DNA from: Patiria miniata
Lineage: Eukaryota > Echinodermata > Asteroidea > Valvatida > Asterinidae
Reading direction: 5' to 3'
Length of the DNA: 64,000 nucleotides
Assembly: GCF_015706575.1 (NCBI RefSeq)
Contig: NW_024037074.1
Location: forward strand, 15,985,334-16,049,333
The position numbers and the translations under genes are program-made. This document shows positions 61,501 to 64,000 of the stretch, piece by piece (within the stretch, counting starts at the first letter, position 1; every line of letters starts with the position of its first letter). The notes under the pieces are model-generated. The model saw only the letters and a program-made list of their open reading frames with translations. It was not told the DNA's origin and did not search any database.

Positions 61501-62877
61501 ACATATGGATCATGTCCAAACTTGTCTGGACTACATAAAAGAACAGCTCCCACAAGTGTCAACAAGTTTGAGTTCATATTCACTAAGCGCAAGTCAAACG
61601 TGTGCCTGACCAGGTCCCTATTTGTTCCTCATGAGTGCTTCTTTTTGGGGGCTCACTTTACTTTTGTATTAAAAAAATAATGGTTTTGGCAACCTGCCAG
61701 GTTGAGGGATATCGAATGATCCAATTTTTAATTTTTTTTTTTTTGGCCTGTTGATCGATTACCTGAACTTTTTCCTGAACTTTGGCAGTGCTTACAATTT
61801 GAAAAGCTTTATATGCATTACTCAGCTCCTTTTATTAGAAACGTGTTTTGAATAAGGCAACGGCCTGGCAAATTGTCAAAGTTTCTTTGAAACAAAATAT
61901 GGATCATGGTGACGTGCATGTACGATGTATGTCTGTTGAATGAATATGTCTGTTGTAGGAATATGTGTTTGAGCAAAGTTTTGTATTAGGAAATTGTTTT
62001 GCAAAATGGGTACAGGGAAAAAGGATGCTTAGAACTTTTTGCAGGTTTTGTACAGAAATGTATACAGTGTGAAAGTGCTAACCCTCCCTCTCTGGCTGGC
62101 AATTTCAACAAGGCCAGCCCAGCAGCCAAAAGAAATCAAGTGACTGTTTTTAACAGTTGAGTGCTCCCTGCCTTCATAAAGTAGCATTGACTGGCTGTGA
62201 TTGTTATGTAACCTAATATAGCTATGCTTTGACTGTAGGAGATTGACAAGCCAGCTGTGCCTACCAGTCACCTGCTTTTGTCTGTTGATGGAATTTGACT
62301 GTCACAGTGCCTACATGAAATATGATCTGACTGTTGGTGACTAGCATGTGTAAAAGGCATGGCAGGGGAACAGGGTTGAATTTGTTGACTGTCTGTGACT
62401 GATCAAGCAAAAGGAAGGATAAATTGTGTTGTGGCGGGGTTGGGATAAAGTGGAGCGCGGCTTTTTAGAAAAAAGTATGCCCCCTTTTATCTGAATTCCA
62501 ATGAAAGGTTCTCATTGTCAGGCAAGTCTAAACCTGTCGGACTTGAAAACTTGCCTGAAAAGTTGTCAAAAGTGTGTACTGTATCGATACATCTGAGTGA
62601 TCACAATACCCTATAATGCATGCCTCAAGGCCGAGCTCACCAGATGTATATCACTTGTAATTCAGTTGAAGTGCAGCGTAATTTGTTGAGTACTGCCTGG
62701 CACATTTGGCCTCCATTGATCATGACAACTGAGCCGCCAAACTGTTTAAACCCCATATCTCCATTACAAGGCTACATTTCGTTGTTTATTTATACGTATG
62801 GTGATATTTCTTTAATTCTATTTCCTTTTTCGTTCCAGGTTTCTACTTTGGAAAGCCAGGTCTCGATGTTGACAAGT
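37547..62877 (+). CDS. Secreted coiled-coil protein, 5' part of gene (4 exons, 153 aa)
   Basis: Exons 37547-37680, 47776-47905, 58516-58671 and 62839-62877 join in one frame with GT-AG introns of 10.1, 10.6 and 4.2 kb; the gene continues past the window. Residues 1-33 form a signal peptide (hydrophobic VFLALCLWAVLLSC, small residues AEAA before the cut) and are followed by RNKR (34-37), a furin-type site. Exon 2 (45-88) is beta-like, GHLIFQTGDNHNITFQPVGS and then GRVVVGNHD, with one N-glycosylation sequon (N64-I-T66). Exon 3 (89-140) and the 13-codon exon 4 are amphipathic heptads (VQQQLDTIKADVTDLQTRV; VSTLESQVSMLTS) that suggest an oligomerising coiled coil. Exons 3 and 4 are symmetrical (phase 0-0), a sign of modular growth. 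I do not recognise the family. A proteolytically processed extracellular-matrix or cell-surface oligomer is the best guess. An additional exon inside the long introns cannot be excluded. Confidence 0.72.
44042..44083. repeat. G-run/C-run hairpin
   Basis: A run of about 13 G at 44041-44053 and a run of about 12 C at 44070-44081 lie on the same strand 16 bases apart. They can pair as a very stable hairpin, or the G run can join intermolecular quadruplexes. Confidence 0.8.
44200..44343. repeat. 144-bp imperfect hairpin (MITE-like)
   Basis: Arms 44200-44262 and 44281-44343 are complementary at roughly 85-90 percent, beginning CAGTCTTGGCAA and ending TTGCCAAGACTG, with an 18-base loop. The CACGCGC/GCGCGTG inner ends pair. 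A palindromic MITE is most likely; a miRNA-like hairpin precursor is possible because it is sense-oriented within an intron. Confidence 0.7.
45164..45245 (+). repeat. AAT microsatellite joined to a TATATAGCGC dispersed repeat
   Basis: (AAT)n is followed by CCGGAGTCTTATATAGCGCA and ends near ACTCAAGGCGCTGT. This 'ATT-tail plus TATATAGCGC...CAAGGCGCT' arrangement is common as a retroposon tail in invertebrate and fish genomes (established pattern). Only the tail is present here. Confidence 0.5.
49893..49969. repeat. Inverse copy of the repeat at 31956-32027
   Basis: Reverse-complementing TTTTGCCATGTAGCCTCAAT and the following CTGCAAATTCCTCC...GAGGATTTGGGAGG gives the DNAJA1-intron segment with few changes. 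The two copies are in different genes, so this is a dispersed element. Confidence 0.65.
50203..51965. mobile_element. Long diverged inverted-repeat pair (arms ~400 bp)
   Basis: The left arm 50203-50605 and right arm 51545-51965 are related in opposite orientation. Shared words in order are ACACTGAC, AAAAACCAAGAAAAA, AGTC(T)GGT(T)CCCTG, AACAGAGCA, CCAGTCTAGCTGG, CAAGTGCA, CAGGTGCCAT and AAGGTATTTC. About 940 bp of unrelated AT-rich sequence lies between. Either one foldback-type element of about 1.76 kb or two independent insertions. A tail matching 50140-50200 is also embedded, reversed, in the tandem duplication at 52888. Confidence 0.65.
50462..50495. repeat. 34-bp perfect palindrome
   Basis: TTTCCAACGCTGATCGG is followed directly by its exact reverse complement with no spacer. 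It sits in the left arm of the inverted pair. The corresponding place in the right arm, near 51678-51703, keeps only CGTTGGAAA and a degraded GTCAGCCGACCA. Confidence 0.95.
52193..52455. mobile_element. MITE with GCTTCCG termini
   Basis: The left end GGGC-(A)n-TAGTTCTGCTTCCG is mirrored by the right end CGGAAGCAGAAATATA-(T)n-AGCC. The interior is AT-rich with repeated CTACCTACCCT and CCTACCTACCG words and no ORF. Flanking duplication not resolved. Confidence 0.6.
52888..54905. repeat. Tandem duplication of a ~1.01-kb unit
   Basis: Unit 1 is 52888-53899 and unit 2 is 53900-54905. Both start CTGGCTGTCTGTA and end GATTGTATGCAA, and are about 95 percent identical by eye apart from small indels. 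Each carries ATTGG, the octamer ATTTGCAT (53215 and 54229) and, 32 bp after the octamer ends, a perfect CArG-type box CCTTATAAGG (53255 and 54269). The overlapping minus-strand ORFs in both units (about 91-101 aa) differ in length and look fortuitous. No snRNA, 5S or tRNA sequence was recognised. Confidence 0.9.
55093..55755. repeat. Three spaced copies of a ~135-bp unit
   Basis: Copies at about 55093-55219, 55298-55434 and 55618-55755 each run from TATTTGCAGTG-like sequence through a GGTT(T/C)GG.GCC.GT block to GGATACGCTCGCGTG (or GATACACTCGCGTG). Intervals differ, so units have been separated by insertions or unequal expansion. The order and spacing are read directly. Confidence 0.7.
56919..56940. 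repeat. GTACAT microsatellite
   Basis: (GTACAT)n of about four units. The same self-complementary hexamer recurs singly across the window (1867, 36749, 45220). Confidence 0.85.
58041..58262. repeat. Cluster of TCCTGAATCCATCAAAATCC units
   Basis: The motif appears at about 58042, 58109 and 58152 in plus orientation, with a decayed copy at 58202-58225 and an inverted copy (GGATTTTGATGGAATCAGG) at 58243-58262. The inverted last copy makes the block a potential foldback. It lies just upstream of exon 3 of the secreted-protein gene. Confidence 0.65.
59072..59395. mobile_element. G/C-run-bearing element, related to the one at 2863
   Basis: Pure runs of G (59072-59085) and C (59261-59273, 59358-59370) are followed by AGCAAAATCCTGCATACGCC. 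The reverse strand GGCGTATGCAGGATTTTGCT resembles the GGGCGTCGCCAGGATTTG start of the element at 2863. Boundaries are uncertain. Confidence 0.5.
59835..60030 (-). mobile_element. tRNA-derived SINE of a second family
   Basis: The minus strand begins GGGGAGTCAGGTTGGCACAG (A-box-like TTGGCACAGCAG), then has the B box GGTTCGATTCC at about 59966-59976. It continues through GGGTTTCCCCCAGAATACC and TTTTCCCTCCACCTCTAACA. The body differs from the SINE family in TIMELESS. Located in the third intron of the secreted-protein gene, antisense to it. Confidence 0.65.
60778..61066. mobile_element. Foldback element with CACAAGTC arrays (copy 2)
   Basis: Perfect 13-bp terminal inverted repeats CAGGGATGTAGTC (60778-60790) and GACTACATCCCTG (61054-61066) bound 289 bp. 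The left part holds AAGTCCATCACAAGTCC units, and the right part many inverted GACTTGTGATTTACTTGTGA units. The same subrepeat architecture is at 15286-15487. No ORF. Confidence 0.8.
61152..61273. mobile_element. Foldback element with telomere-like core
   Basis: Arms of 30 bp (61152-61181 and 61244-61273) containing the twice-repeated word TATGTTCC(G/A)ACA are inverted with one mismatch. In the loop, 61205-61227 is (TTAGGG)3TTAGG, the metazoan telomere repeat. The arms themselves are two tandem copies of a 15-bp word. No coding capacity. Confidence 0.8.
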
Positions 62878-64000
62878 GTAAGATCACAGTTCTCCTTTTT
62901 TTTTGGGAGGGGGTTCATCTTGAGTTTAAATTTGAGAAAACTTCTTCGATTACGGATTAAGCACCCATGACCAAACAGATTTTTTTCAAGAAAATACGTA
63001 AGCAGTATGATGACGCCATGCAAAGTTAATTTGAAAAGGGGAAAAAAAGCCCCAGAGGAATTAGTTTTTGAGTCAAATTTGAAGGCTCTTTAAAGAAAAG
63101 TTTTTGCAATGCAAGTTGCATTGTGATTTATTTTGACTTAAGTTGAAAAAATAAATTTAGCTGTGCACTTTAGTAACGTTTTGTACTTCCATGTGCAGGG
63201 AGTGCAAAAAGGTACATAAATCATAAAAACATAAACAGCACCCCCCCCCCCCCCCGAAAAAAAAAAATGGTTGTAGAAAGACAGGAAATGGTTACTTTTA
63301 ATTTAGTAACTGGTAAATTTGAATTTTAGACATAACATTGGAATGAAGCAAGCCTCACAGCAAAAATGTTAAAACCTACAAAACCTACAAAAACTTATAT
63401 TTCAACTTGGGCGCCTATTTTATTTTTAAAGTAACCTATGTAACCTATAAAAGCCTTTTTTTTCCTAATTCTGCCGTACATTTCAACAATTTTAAATAAC
63501 ATTTTTAGAATCTATTTGACCCATAGTTTAGTGATCATAATTCCAAAATAACCACATTGTCAATAAAGGCCTACATGTACCTCTCTAAAATATAATTGTT
63601 TACAAGTGTTCCAGAATTTAGCAGTTTGCATGAAATTGGTAACTTAATGAGCTTTGAAAACCGTTTAAAAACCCTTAAAGTTTGATCTTAATATCCTACT
63701 AAAAACCTACGGTATAACAATGTAGAGGTGCACTATGAGGCCTGAAGAAGTCCAAATATTGCCCTCAGAAAGAAAATCAAGAAGTATGATACATCCCCCC
63801 ACGCACACTCGTGCAAAACTGATGATGGAAAGTTATTGTAAAAAAGGTGATTTCTTAAATAATTTGACAGGGCAAAAATGCCCCACCTAAATGAATTTCA
63901 TTCGCACAAGCTCAAGTTACCAGCACATTCAACGCAGTGTGGATACAGATTTGTCTTAAATTTTTCATTCATAAATTTTAAACACAAACAGAGGTTGCTG
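62878..64000. other. Intron sequence after exon 4, right edge
   Basis: The donor GTAAGATCAC follows exon 4. Contains a 17-C run followed by A11 at 63241-63268. No further exon in frame was recognised before the window ends. Confidence 0.5.

Noticed and set aside
1-64000. LTR retroelements, Polintons, LINE reverse transcriptases
   Set aside because: No reverse transcriptase, integrase, capsid or envelope-like protein blocks were seen in any frame; the mobile DNA seen is short and non-autonomous.

Overview
The window is animal nuclear DNA. It is AT-rich and intron-dense, with GT-AG introns and many short non-autonomous transposons and tRNA-derived SINEs. The recurring TAGGCCTA-type words and the protein sequences suggest a marine deuterostome invertebrate, most likely an echinoderm or a hemichordate; the exact species is not determinable here.

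Three protein genes are supported. (1) A complete TIMELESS/TIMEOUT replication-fork protector gene on the minus strand has 30 coding exons between 23829 and 7596 and encodes 1,367 aa. It was assembled exon by exon with every phase closing. (2) A complete type I Hsp40 (DNAJA1-like) gene on the minus strand has six coding exons between 32929 and 27025 and encodes 399 aa. It carries the HPD motif, four zinc-finger motifs and a C-terminal CaaX box. (3) The 5' part of a secreted coiled-coil protein gene lies on the plus strand, with four exons between 37547 and 62877 and introns of about 4 to 10.6 kb. It runs off the right edge and I do not recognise its family. A tRNA-Thr(CGT) gene sits between (1) and (2), about 560 bp upstream of the TIMELESS start codon.

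Layout: 1-7.6 kb is gene-poor and holds fossil elements and one weak ORF. 7.6-24.1 kb is TIMELESS, whose introns carry three copies of one SINE (one with a 30-bp target duplication), several tRNA-like units and minisatellites. 24.1-27.0 kb is intergenic (tRNA, hAT-like MITE). 27.0-33 kb is DNAJA1. 33-37.5 kb separates the divergent DNAJA1 and secreted-protein genes and is packed with inverted-repeat elements, including a near-perfect 447-bp-arm palindrome and a cluster of oligo-G/oligo-C tracts. 37.5-64 kb is mainly intron of the third gene, with a 1-kb tandem duplication, a long inverted-repeat pair containing a 34-bp perfect palindrome, a telomere-like foldback element and SINEs.

The genes do not form a pathway or operon. 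TIMELESS acts at replication forks, DNAJA1 is an Hsp70 co-chaperone and the third product is extracellular. I found no CRISPR, no prokaryotic system, and no retrovirus, LTR element or Polinton. The most unusual material is the set of foldback and palindromic structures rather than a new gene system.
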